Assembly: GCA_022572825.1 (NCBI GenBank)
Contig: JACZVE010000049.1
Location: 1 to 11,790 of the forward strand
Direction: 5' to 3'
DNA length: 11,790 nt
Origin: SAR324 cluster bacterium
GTDB taxonomy: Bacteria; SAR324; JACQKK01
Part shown: positions 5,910-11,790 of the stretch, piece by piece
How positions within the stretch are numbered: the stretch's first letter is position 1
Layout of the letters: every line of letters begins with the position of its first letter
Made by a program: the position numbers and the translations under genes
Notes under the pieces: model-generated
What the model saw: only the letters and a program-made list of their open reading frames with translations
Told to the model about the DNA's origin: nothing
Databases searched by the model: none

Positions 5910-7073
5910 ATGCGGCTGCTGATCGTCGCGGGGGAGCTATCCGGGGATGCACACGGAGGCGCCCTGCTGACCGGGTTGCGCCGGCACCTGCCGGATCTGA
6001 AGCCGTTTGGCATCGGGGGCCCGCGCATGCTGGAGGCCGGACTCGATCCGCTCTATCCGCTCTCCGCGCTGGAGGTGCACGGCCTGCTGGAAATCCTCTC
6101 GCACCTGCCGCGCCTGTATCGCGTGTTGGGGCGGTTGGAACGGGAGCTGGAGCGCAATCTCCCCGATGCCGTGCTGCTGATCGACTATCCCGGCTTCAAC
6201 CTCAAGCTCGCGCGGGCCGCCAAGCGCCGGGGCGTGCCTGTGTATTACTACTGCAGCCCCCAGGTTTGGGCGTGGCGCGGCGGCCGCATCCGCACCATCG
6301 CCCGCGTCGTCGATCTGATGCTGGTGCTGTTTCCCTTCGAGGCGCCCCTGTATCACCGGGCGGGTGTTCAGGCTGCATTCCTGGGCCACCCACTGGTGGG
6401 CGTCAAGGCGCGGGAGGAAGCGGTGTCGGCGTTACGGGAACGCCTGGATGTGCCGGCGGGCCTTCCCGTGGTGGCGGTGATGCCCGGCAGCCGCGCCAGC
6501 GAGTTGCAACGCAACCTGGGCGTGATGCTGGGCGCCATTCGCCTCATCGAACAATCCGGCTTCCGAGCGCGCTACGTGATTCCCATTGCCCCCTCCTTGC
6601 GTGCCGCGGACGTTCGACGCACCGTGCAGGCCAGCGGGGTGGATGCCGTTGCGCTGGAGGACGCCTACCTCCCGCTATTGCAGATAGCCAAGCTGGCCAT
6701 CGTCGCCACCGGCACGGCCACGCTCCAGACGGCGATGGCCGGAATACCGTTCCTCGCGGTGTACCGCGTGTCCCCGCTTTCCTATTTTATCGCCAAGCGC
6801 TTCGCTTATCTGTCGCACATGGCCATCGTGAACATTCTGGCCGGGCGGGAGATCGTGCCCGAACTGTTGCAGAACGACTTCACCCCGGAACGGGTGCGCG
6901 AGGTCTTTCTCGCGATCGCGCGCGATCCCGCGCGGCAGCAGCGGATGAAGGACGATCTGGCTCAGGCGTCCGCGCAACTGGGCGAGCCGGGCGCCTACGA
7001 GCGCGCGGCGGATTTGCTTGCCGCGCGCCTCCGCGGGCAGACGTCGCCGGCGGCGCACCCTTCCAGCACTTGA
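5910..7073 (+). CDS. lpxB: Lipid-A-disaccharide synthase
   Basis: A 387-residue GT19 glycosyltransferase that joins UDP-2,3-diacylglucosamine and lipid X into the lipid A disaccharide at the inner face of the inner membrane. Family motifs appear in order: GELSGD (8-13), FGIGGPRM (33-40), IDYPGFN (91-97, holding the catalytic-region aspartate), SPQVWAWR (116-123), FPFE (141-144), GHPLV (159-163), MPGSR with Arg195, ATGTATLQ (266-273), VYRVSPLSY (284-292) and NILAGREIVPELLQ (308-321). Length is normal. The ATG at 5910 begins exactly with the family start MRLLIVAGE, without a strong ribosome site; coupling to the ORF ending at 5897 is likely. None of the usual partners (lpxD, fabZ, lpxA, rnhB) is adjacent, so the gene has been separated from the common cluster. 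Confidence 0.97.
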   Translation: MRLLIVAGELSGDAHGGALLTGLRRHLPDLKPFGIGGPRMLEAGLDPLYPLSALEVHGLLEILSHLPRLYRVLGRLERELERNLPDAVLLIDYPGFNLKLARAAKRRGVPVYYYCSPQVWAWRGGRIRTIARVVDLMLVLFPFEAPLYHRAGVQAAFLGHPLVGVKAREEAVSALRERLDVPAGLPVVAVMPGSRASELQRNLGVMLGAIRLIEQSGFRARYVIPIAPSLRAADVRRTVQASGVDAVALEDAYLPLLQIAKLAIVATGTATLQTAMAGIPFLAVYRVSPLSYFIAKRFAYLSHMAIVNILAGREIVPELLQNDFTPERVREVFLAIARDPARQQRMKDDLAQASAQLGEPGAYERAADLLAARLRGQTSPAAHPSST

Positions 7074-7101
7074 GGCTCATATGGTGTGCGTTTCGACCCG
7101 T

Positions 7102-7149
7102 GGCGGGGCCCGGCGGCGGTCGCGAAGCCATTTGACCCGGCGCCCCGCC
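7102..7149. repeat. GC-rich inverted repeat between lpxB and emrA
   Basis: GGCGGGGC (7102-7109) pairs perfectly with GCCCCGCC (7142-7149). Just inside, CCGG (7110-7113) pairs with CCGG (7137-7140) across a single bulged base, leaving a 23-base loop. It is a strong foldback but has no T-run on either strand, so it is not a standard intrinsic terminator. It may attenuate readthrough from lpxB or protect transcript ends. Confidence 0.5.
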
Positions 7150-7191
7150 CCATGGTCTGCTGAGTACTCGCGATAGGGAGGATGCTGTTCC

Positions 7192-8535
7192 ATGCGTCTC
7201 AAGAAGGAGGATTCCTCACCAGAGGGTGCCACACCGGAGCGATCACCGCCCCGGCTTGCGGATGCGTCGCCCCACCAGGAGCACACGGCTCAGCAAGGGG
7301 AACACGCTTTCGCACCCGACCCGGCAGCGACCCCGCCGCAGGAGCCAACCGCGCCCATGCCCCCTGCGCAGGAGCCGGCAGCGCCCGCCCCCACGAGGAC
7401 GTCCGAGCAATCGCCCGCGCCCGTTCCGCAGGAGCCGGCAGCGCCTGCCCCAACGAAGTCGCCCGCGCCGCCGCCCGCTGCGCAGGAGCCTAGGGTGCCG
7501 GTACACCCCCCTCGGCGCATTCGGTTTGGCCGTGGAATCCGCTTGCTGTTGGTGCTGCTGCTGATTATGGCGGGAGCCGGCAGTTACGGTGGGTATTGGT
7601 GGAACTGGATTCGGGGCACGATCTCCACCGATGACGCATACGTAGATGCCCGGATCGTCTCGGTTGCCTCCCGGCTGCCGGAACGCGTGGAGAGCGTGCT
7701 GGCTTCCGAGGGCGATCCGGTCACCGCCGGGCAGGTGCTGGCGCACTTCGCCTCGGACCGGCTGCGCATCCGCGTGCGGCAGATGATGGCGGAGGTCGAC
7801 AGTGCGGTGGCCCGGCTCAATGAGCGGCGCAACTCCCCCCGGCCGGAGGAAATCGACGTGGCCCAGGCCGAGGTACGCGTGCAGGAGGTGCAGTTGGCCT
7901 TGCAGGAAAAGGAAGTGCGCCGTGCGGAACAGCTCGCCCGGGTCAAGGCCATCTCCGCGCAGGAACTGGAACGCCGGCGGGCGGCTTTGGATGGCGCCGG
8001 CTCGCAACTGGAAGTGAGCCGCAGGCGGCGCTCGCTGCTGCTGGCCGGCCGGCCCCAAGAGGAGATTCAAAAGGCGGAGGCCGACCTCGAACTGGCCCGC
8101 GCCCGGCTGCAGGGGGCTCGGACGGACCTGGGCGACACGGTCCTGCGCTCCCCCATCGCCGGCGTGGTGGCCAGGCAGATGGTGGACCGTGGCGAGGTGG
8201 TGCAGGAAGGCCAGGCCCTGTTCCAGATCGTGGAGTCCGGCAAAACCTGGGTGGTGGCAAATCTGGAAGAGGATCAGATTGCCGGCGTACGGGAGGGACA
8301 GCCTGTCAGAATCTGGATCGACGCGTACCCCGGGCAGGAGTTCCGAGGCCGCGTGGGGCCGCTGTACGCCGCGACGCTATCCCGATTTTCCCTCCTTCCC
8401 ACCTCCAGCGCCAGCGGCAGCTTCATCAAGGTCACCCAGCGCGTCCCCGTGCGCATCGATTGGGCAGAAGACGACATGCCGCCAGTATACCCGGGCCTGA
8501 ATGTGGTGGTGCGCATCCGGGTTGCGCAGCCTTGA
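7192..8535 (+). CDS. emrA: EmrA/HlyD-family efflux adaptor with proline-rich N-terminal extension
   Basis: A periplasmic adaptor that would link an inner-membrane transporter to an outer-membrane channel. Residues 1-115 form an unusual Pro/Ala/Gln/Glu-rich tail, expected to be cytoplasmic, with QEPAAPAPT repeated at 60-68 and 80-88. A transmembrane helix follows (about 117-133). The EmrA-type entry TDDAYVDARIVSVASRLPERV (146-166) begins the lipoyl/barrel domain. A long coiled-coil hairpin spans roughly 192-300, the second half-lipoyl motif is VLRSPIAGVVARQMVDRGEVVQEGQALFQIV, and a beta-barrel follows with MPPVYPGLNVVVRI at the end. At 447 residues it is about 60 longer than E. coli EmrA because of the tail. 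The ATG at 7192 has AGGGAGG 10 bases upstream. The downstream EmrB-type gene overlaps its stop, indicating one transcript and a working pair. No TolC-like gene is present. Confidence 0.9.
   Translation: MRLKKEDSSPEGATPERSPPRLADASPHQEHTAQQGEHAFAPDPAATPPQEPTAPMPPAQEPAAPAPTRTSEQSPAPVPQEPAAPAPTKSPAPPPAAQEPRVPVHPPRRIRFGRGIRLLLVLLLIMAGAGSYGGYWWNWIRGTISTDDAYVDARIVSVASRLPERVESVLASEGDPVTAGQVLAHFASDRLRIRVRQMMAEVDSAVARLNERRNSPRPEEIDVAQAEVRVQEVQLALQEKEVRRAEQLARVKAISAQELERRRAALDGAGSQLEVSRRRRSLLLAGRPQEEIQKAEADLELARARLQGARTDLGDTVLRSPIAGVVARQMVDRGEVVQEGQALFQIVESGKTWVVANLEEDQIAGVREGQPVRIWIDAYPGQEFRGRVGPLYAATLSRFSLLPTSSASGSFIKVTQRVPVRIDWAEDDMPPVYPGLNVVVRIRVAQP
7340..7505 (+). repeat. Proline-rich coding repeats in the emrA-like gene
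   Basis: Four units begin with CAGGAGCC, encoding QEPTAP, QEPAAPAPT, QEPAAPAPT and QEPRVP. The two central 27-base copies (7369-7395 and 7429-7455) differ at only two positions, spaced 60 bases apart. The near-identity suggests recent duplication or slippage, so the tail length may vary between strains. Confidence 0.65.
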
Positions 8536-10052
8536 GCGAAGCGCCCACCCTAAGCCGCATCGAGCGCCTGCTGGTGCTGAGCGTCGTCACTGTCGGCACG
8601 TTGATGGCCGTGCTGGACATGACCATCGTCAACGTCGCGCTGCCCAACATCATGACGTCGTTGGCGGCCAACGTTAAGCAGGTAAAATGGGTCGTCACCG
8701 CTTACATGATCGCCACGGCGGTGGGCATGCCGATGACCGGTTGGCTGGGTCGGCGATTTGGGCTGGGCCGGCTGTTTCTCTCCGAATTGATCGTGTTCAC
8801 GGTGGGTTCGGGACTCTGCGCGGCTGCGTGGAACCTGGACGTGCTGGTGTTCGCCCGCGTGGTACAGGCGTTGGGCGCCGGCGCAATCATGCCCACCAGC
8901 ATGGCCATCATCACCGATACCTTTCCGCCGGGGGAGCGGGGGCGCGCGCTGGGCATTTGGGGCATCGGGTTCATGGTGGGCCCCGCCATCGGCCCCACCA
9001 GCGGCGGCTTGCTGACCGAATGGTTCAACTGGCGCGCCATCTTCGCCATCAATCTTCCCGTGGGCGCGGTCGGCATCCTCTTCACCGTACTGGCGCTGCC
9101 CTCCGGCCGCAAGGACCCGTCCTTGCGCTTCGACTGGCTGGGGTATCTCGCCCTGGCATCCTTTCTCGTAGCGGGGTTGTTGACTCTGGACAGCGGCGAG
9201 GACGAGGGTTGGAATTCGCAGTTGATCCTGTTCGGCGCGGGGTTCACGTGCGCTTCATTCCTGTTGTTCCTGGTGCTGGTGTCGGACTCCCCACACCCGG
9301 TGTTGCCGCTGCGGCTGTTCCGGCTGCCCGTGTTCTCGCTATCGGTGCTGCTGGGGTTTCTCCGTTCCGCCGCATTTTTCGGCGCATTTTTCATGCTCCC
9401 GTTGTTCCTGCAGAACGTTCAGGGCCGGGATACCCTCGACACGGGCCTGTTGATGGTGCCCTCCGCGCTGGCGGTGGCGGTGACCATGCCGGTGGCAGGG
9501 ATCCTGACCGACCGCTTCGGGCCGCGCTGGCCCAGTGTGGCGGGATTTGTCCTGGCGTCCTACTCCCTCTATCTCTACGGCGCGATGGATCCGCTGGTGG
9601 ACCGTTGGGCGGTGATCTATCCCCAACTGTGGCGGGGCGTTGGCGTAGCCCTGCTGATGACGGCGGGGAATACCGCGGCGATAAACTCGGTTCCCCGCGA
9701 GGACGCCGGCGTCGCCTCGTGGATGGTCAACCTCACCCAGAGCGCCGGCGGCGCGCTGACGATTGCCTTGCTGGGAACGTTGCTGCACCGGGGGACGATC
9801 GCCCAGATGGACCTGCTCGGTACCGGCAGCGCCCTGACGGGGCCTCCACCGCAACTGTTGGTGCACCAGGCCTTGTTGATGGGTTACTCGCCCGCCGAAT
9901 CCGGAAGCGTTGCCTCCGCGGTGCTCCTGCGCCAGGTTTCCCTTTCGGCGACCACGCTGGCCTTCCAGGACCTCTATATGCTGCTGGCCCTGCTGACCCT
10001 CATCGGGCTCGTCCCGGCCCTGATGCTGCCCACCCGCAGGTTTGGGGGCTAG
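8532..10052 (+). CDS. emrB: EmrB/QacA-family (DHA2) drug:H+ antiporter
   Basis: A 506-residue inner-membrane transporter of the 14-helix DHA2 branch of the major facilitator superfamily, expected to export hydrophobic drugs or acids using the proton gradient with the upstream adaptor. Visible are the TM1 motif LDMTIVNVALPNI (28-40, with Asp29), motif A as GWLGRRFGLGRL (70-81), RGRALGIWGIGFMVGPAIGPTSGGLLTEWFNWRAIFAINLPVG (motif C region, 137-179), and many further hydrophobic helices up to LYMLLALLTLIGLVPALML near the end. The TTG at 8532 overlaps the adaptor's TGA by three bases (TTGA), the usual sign of translational coupling. Later ATGs would cut into TM1, and an earlier start at 8460 would add about 24 residues lying inside the adaptor gene. 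Start choice is inference; family is clear. Substrate is not predictable. Confidence 0.92.
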   Translation: MSEAPTLSRIERLLVLSVVTVGTLMAVLDMTIVNVALPNIMTSLAANVKQVKWVVTAYMIATAVGMPMTGWLGRRFGLGRLFLSELIVFTVGSGLCAAAWNLDVLVFARVVQALGAGAIMPTSMAIITDTFPPGERGRALGIWGIGFMVGPAIGPTSGGLLTEWFNWRAIFAINLPVGAVGILFTVLALPSGRKDPSLRFDWLGYLALASFLVAGLLTLDSGEDEGWNSQLILFGAGFTCASFLLFLVLVSDSPHPVLPLRLFRLPVFSLSVLLGFLRSAAFFGAFFMLPLFLQNVQGRDTLDTGLLMVPSALAVAVTMPVAGILTDRFGPRWPSVAGFVLASYSLYLYGAMDPLVDRWAVIYPQLWRGVGVALLMTAGNTAAINSVPREDAGVASWMVNLTQSAGGALTIALLGTLLHRGTIAQMDLLGTGSALTGPPPQLLVHQALLMGYSPAESGSVASAVLLRQVSLSATTLAFQDLYMLLALLTLIGLVPALMLPTRRFGG

Positions 10053-10207
10053 CAGTGGGTGCGGTGATCGCGTGGAAGGCCGTTGGGGTGACGTAACCCC
10101 TTGCCCCAAAGGCATCTCCGCGGGACAGGTGGCACGCAGGCCACTTCGCCCGCGACTGCGCGAGCAGGGGCGCGGCCGAATGGGCTCCCGTGACGCCCCA
10201 CCCGGAA

Positions 10208-10834
10208 CTATCGTTTTCCGCCCGGCCAGGTGAGCATGGGCATGTTGACAATCACGCCGGGACGTTCGATGCGAATCTCGCCGGCGCGCAGGGCGGCCAT
10301 CACCTCGTCGGAGGATTTCAGTTCCCGCGCCGCCGCCTCGTCGTTCCAATACACCAGGTTGATCCTCCGCAACGGGCTGTACCCCTCGTGACCGGGCGGT
10401 TCGTCGAACACATCCGCGGTGTAGCCGAAGGGTCCGTCCCCTTTTTTCAGGCCGTTGCGGAACACGTAGACGCTGGCCACCATCGCCTCCGGGGCCATGG
10501 AAAGGGCCGGCACGACCAGAACCGGGGAGCCTCCCATCATATCGGTCAGCATCTGCGCCACTTGGGCATCGGACGCTTCCGTGTGGATGAAAAAGATCCG
10601 CTCACCTTCGGCATATCCTTTCACCGGCGGAGCGTTGGGCACGTTTGCGGGAACCGCGCTCATGCCGGACATCCCACCGGCGCGCTTCTCACCGCCCATC
10701 GCCTTCACGCCGGGCATCTCCCCAATTTTCCTGGCTTGTCCGGCCGCGGAGAAGGGAACGATCAGCGCGGCCAGCACGACCCCGACGACCACCGCGGTTC
10801 GCGGTAGGCTTCCACAACCCCTGAATTTTCGCAT
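10208..10834 (-). CDS. Secreted DUF7482-like protein of unknown function
   Basis: A 208-residue exported protein. A signal peptide is clear: positive start (MRKFRGCGSLPR), hydrophobic core (TAVVVGVVLAALIVPF) and a cleavage site after SAAGQA. A Gly/Met/Lys-rich linker follows (about 35-70). The mature domain has GYAEGERIFFIHTEASDAQVAQMLTDMMGGSPVLVVPAL, then VYVFRNGLKKGDGPFGYTADVFD, GYSPLRRINLVYWND and IERPGVIVNMPMLTWPGG at the end. I recall this pattern as the uncharacterised family DUF7482; that is memory, not a search. The LRRINLVYWND and PGVIVNMP segments suggest a ligand-binding beta fold, but no catalytic motif is evident. The ATG at 10834 has GAAGGAG four bases upstream. It converges on emrB with a 155-bp gap. 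Its promoter region is replaced by the nth fragment, so its transcription source is unclear. Confidence 0.75.
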   Translation of the reverse strand: MRKFRGCGSLPRTAVVVGVVLAALIVPFSAAGQARKIGEMPGVKAMGGEKRAGGMSGMSAVPANVPNAPPVKGYAEGERIFFIHTEASDAQVAQMLTDMMGGSPVLVVPALSMAPEAMVASVYVFRNGLKKGDGPFGYTADVFDEPPGHEGYSPLRRINLVYWNDEAAARELKSSDEVMAALRAGEIRIERPGVIVNMPMLTWPGGKR

Positions 10835-10860
10835 GTCACTCCTTCAACGAATTCATTTCA

Positions 10861-11223
10861 TTGAGAATCCTGCTGGAAAAGCATGGCGGAGAGGTTCCGA
10901 GCGAGCGGAAATCACTGGAGGCCCTGCCAGGGGTCGGGCGAAAAACAGCCAATGTTGTACTGAACACCGCCTTTGGTAAACCGACCATCGCAGTAGATAC
11001 CCACATCTTCAGGCTGGCAAACCGGACCGGAATGGCCACGGGGAAAACCCCACTCCAGGTGGAACTGAAACTCCTCAAGGCTGTGCCGAAAGAGTACCTG
11101 CATGATGCCCACCATTGGCTGATTCTCCACGGACGCTACACCTGCAAAGCCCGCAAACCCAACTGCCCCGAGTGCATTGTGCGGGATCTCTGCAGCTTCA
11201 GAAACAAAACACAAGCGGGTTGA
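10861..11223 (+). pseudogene. nth: Endonuclease III, N-terminally truncated remnant
   Basis: The sequence matches the C-terminal 57% of endonuclease III, the base-excision repair glycosylase/AP lyase for oxidised pyrimidines. Homology begins at RILLEKHGGEVPSERKSLEALPGVGRKTANVV, corresponding to about residue 93 of the 211-residue E. coli protein. The helix-hairpin-helix with the catalytic lysine (LPGVGRKTANVV), the catalytic aspartate (VDTHIFRL) and the iron-sulphur motif (CKARKPNCPECIVRDLC) are intact. The first roughly 92 residues are missing: bases upstream of about 10855 translate to nothing like Nth, and belong instead to the leader of the opposite-strand gene. A TTG at 10861 could start a 120-residue protein, but without the N-terminal helices it should not fold as an active enzyme. 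GC is about 57% by hand count, lower than most of the window. Confidence 0.85.
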
Positions 11224-11440
11224 GAGAACTCAGCTCATCGCAAAAGGCAGTCTGATCACCGTCGTTTTCGAGATCAAACATTTTCCATTGTAATAATCCT
11301 CGCCGGGTGCCGGTCTACTGCCCCGAAATCGCGCTGATTTTTGCATATCCGGCCAATGCTGGTAGGCTGTAGTGCGACACGACCAAAGACTGTGCTTTTG
11401 AAGCCGAGCAAAAAAGCCGGCGATCAGAAGGAACAGAGAT
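11224..11440. other. AT-richer spacer, nothing recognised
   Basis: Gene-free sequence between the nth remnant and the hvfA control region, about 50% GC by hand count compared with 63-65% in sampled emrB and DUF7482 lines. No recognisable ORF product, RNA gene or clear terminator was found. A minus-strand frame stays open across 11230-11511, but its translation looks random. Confidence 0.4.
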
Positions 11441-11468
11441 TTGTTGCACATTGTGCAAATTCTACAAA
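11441..11468 (+). promoter_or_regulatory. Putative hvfA promoter with palindromic operator
   Basis: TTGTTG (11441-11446) and TACAAA (11463-11468, 4/6 to the -10 consensus) are 16 bases apart. Between and overlapping them lies a palindrome TTGCACA-T-TGTGCAA (11444-11458), seven perfect base pairs each side of one central base, a natural size for a dimeric repressor. A transcript would begin near 11475, 40 bases before the hvfA start. The promoter is a weak match; ECF-sigma control, known for related clusters, is the alternative, but I could not find a convincing ECF motif. Confidence 0.4.
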
Positions 11469-11469
11469 C

Positions 11470-11489
11470 TGCGGGCGTCATGGCCCGCA
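11470..11489 (+). other. Leader hairpin upstream of hvfA
   Basis: TGCGGGC (11470-11476) and GCCCGCA (11483-11489) form a perfect 7-bp stem with loop GTCATG. It ends 11 bases before the GGAGG ribosome site of hvfA and has no T-run, so it may stabilise the transcript's 5' end rather than terminate it. Its loop contains the start codon of the 12-codon upstream ORF. Confidence 0.4.
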
Positions 11490-11518
11490 TACATGAACTT
11501 GGAGGTTCCAATCAATGA
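11480..11518 (+). CDS. Possible 12-codon upstream ORF overlapping the hvfA start
   Basis: ATG at 11480 opens a reading frame encoding MARIHELGGSNQ, whose TGA overlaps the ATG of hvfA as ATGA (11515-11518), the geometry of translational coupling. It has no good ribosome site of its own and its start lies in the loop of the leader hairpin. The arrangement could be chance; a leader-peptide role is inference. Confidence 0.2.
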   Translation: MARIHELGGSNQ

Positions 11519-11790
11519 CTATTAAAACCATGATCGTTAAACCCATAGCTGCTGCCGTTGGCGTTGCATTCGTTTCATCGCTTGCCTTCTCAAGCACAGT
11601 AGTAGCCGATGACAATCCTTTTGCAAGCACTGATCTCGACACCGGTTACATGATGGCCGGCGGCGACAAAGGCGAAGAAGGCAAGTGCGGCGAAGGCAAA
11701 TGTGGCGGCGACAAAGGCGAAGAAGGCTCTGGAGACGGCGACAAGGGTGAAGAAGGCTCTTGCGGCGGCGACAAGGGTGAAGAAGGCTCT
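11515..11790 (+). CDS. hvfA: HvfA-family RiPP metallophore precursor, 3' end outside window
   Basis: The first 92 residues of a small exported peptide precursor. A signal peptide (MTIKTMIVKPIAAAVGVAFVSSLAFSSTVVA, cleavage likely after residue 31) is followed by DDNPFASTDLDTGYMMAGGDKG and then EGKCG at 55-59 and again at 60-64. NPF, GYM(M/V)A and EGKCG repeats are hallmarks of HvfA. In Haemophilus influenzae the HvfA cysteines are converted by the MNIO/DUF692 enzyme HvfB, with HvfC, into copper-binding oxazolone/thioamide groups, after which the peptide is exported to the periplasm. Later units read GDKGEEGSGD and GDKGEEGSCG, so only one more cysteine (Cys83) appears, in an EGSCG context. GGAGG lies nine bases before the ATG at 11515. 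The gene runs off the right edge; hvfB and hvfC would be expected next but cannot be seen. Confidence 0.85.
   Translation, partial: MTIKTMIVKPIAAAVGVAFVSSLAFSSTVVADDNPFASTDLDTGYMMAGGDKGEEGKCGEGKCGGDKGEEGSGDGDKGEEGSCGGDKGEEGS
11701..11790 (+). repeat. 30-bp in-frame tandem repeat in hvfA
   Basis: Three consecutive 30-base units (11701, 11731, 11761) share the core CGGCGACAAxGGxGAAGAAG followed by GCTCT, with the second and third identical from base 6 onward. A related partial unit lies upstream around 11660-11684, separated by an extra 15 bases encoding a second EGKCG. Each unit encodes ten residues, ending GDKGEEGS. The array continues to the window edge. High identity points to recent slippage or expansion. 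Confidence 0.85.

Noticed and set aside
5894..7135. 413-codon frame overlapping lpxB in another frame
   Set aside because: Arg/Gly/Pro-rich shadow typical of GC-rich DNA; the LpxB frame has all family motifs.
10083..10109. GGGGT/ACCCC hairpin after emrB as a terminator
   Set aside because: Only a 5-bp stem, no T-run, and it competes with an alternative TTGGGG/CCCCAA pairing.
9339..10349. Long minus-strand frame opposite emrB
   Set aside because: Gly/Arg/Gln-rich translation with no motif, opposite a clear 14-helix transporter.
11230..11511. 93-codon minus-strand frame upstream of hvfA
   Set aside because: No ribosome site or recognisable pattern, and it covers the hvfA promoter, palindrome and leader hairpin.
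11701..11790. Direct repeats as a possible CRISPR array
   Set aside because: The units are contiguous, in frame and encode a regular peptide; there are no spacers.

Overview
The window is GC-rich, densely coding DNA of a Gram-negative bacterium: it carries a lipid A disaccharide synthase and an inner-membrane EmrAB-type efflux pair. It is most likely a proteobacterium. A gammaproteobacterium is plausible from the Nth and HvfA-like sequences at the right end, but the lineage cannot be fixed from the sequence alone. The window has 13 probable genes, one gene remnant and some non-coding structure. No rRNA, tRNA, CRISPR array or transposase gene was seen.

Left part (1-3763): a ChaC-type gamma-glutamylcyclotransferase on the plus strand is followed by about 500 bp without a gene. 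That stretch holds a candidate 311-bp miniature element with imperfect terminal inverted repeats (706-1016). A small orphan ORF (1231-1455) then faces a minus-strand group of three genes: a MetX-like acyltransferase/esterase, a RibD-type deaminase lacking the reductase domain, and a small ABM-fold protein. The MetX-like gene has a structured leader and a promoter that overlaps a divergent plus-strand promoter (3735-3763).

Middle part (3908-10052): a long plus-strand run. A membrane-anchored TPR protein, a divergent RNA polymerase omega subunit with an acidic tail, a putative lipoprotein, a small helical hypothetical protein and LpxB follow one another, closely spaced from the omega gene onward, which suggests one envelope/housekeeping operon. 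After a GC-rich inverted repeat come an EmrA/HlyD-type adaptor with an unusually long proline-rich N-terminus and an EmrB-type 14-helix drug:H+ antiporter whose TTG start overlaps the emrA stop. These two form an export pair; no outer-membrane channel is present.

Right part (10208-11790): a secreted DUF7482-like protein lies on the minus strand. Only about 26 bp upstream of its start, the sequence switches to lower GC (about 57% by hand count, then about 49%) with an endonuclease III gene missing roughly its first 92 codons. This is either an old recombination breakpoint or an assembly join. Beyond it, a 15-bp palindrome, a possible promoter, a leader hairpin and a 12-codon upstream ORF precede the most interesting gene. 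This is a signal-peptide-bearing precursor with EGKCG motifs and a 30-bp tandem repeat, matching the HvfA family of copper-binding, MNIO (DUF692)-modified RiPPs. It runs off the right edge, so its expected maturation genes (hvfB, hvfC) are not visible.
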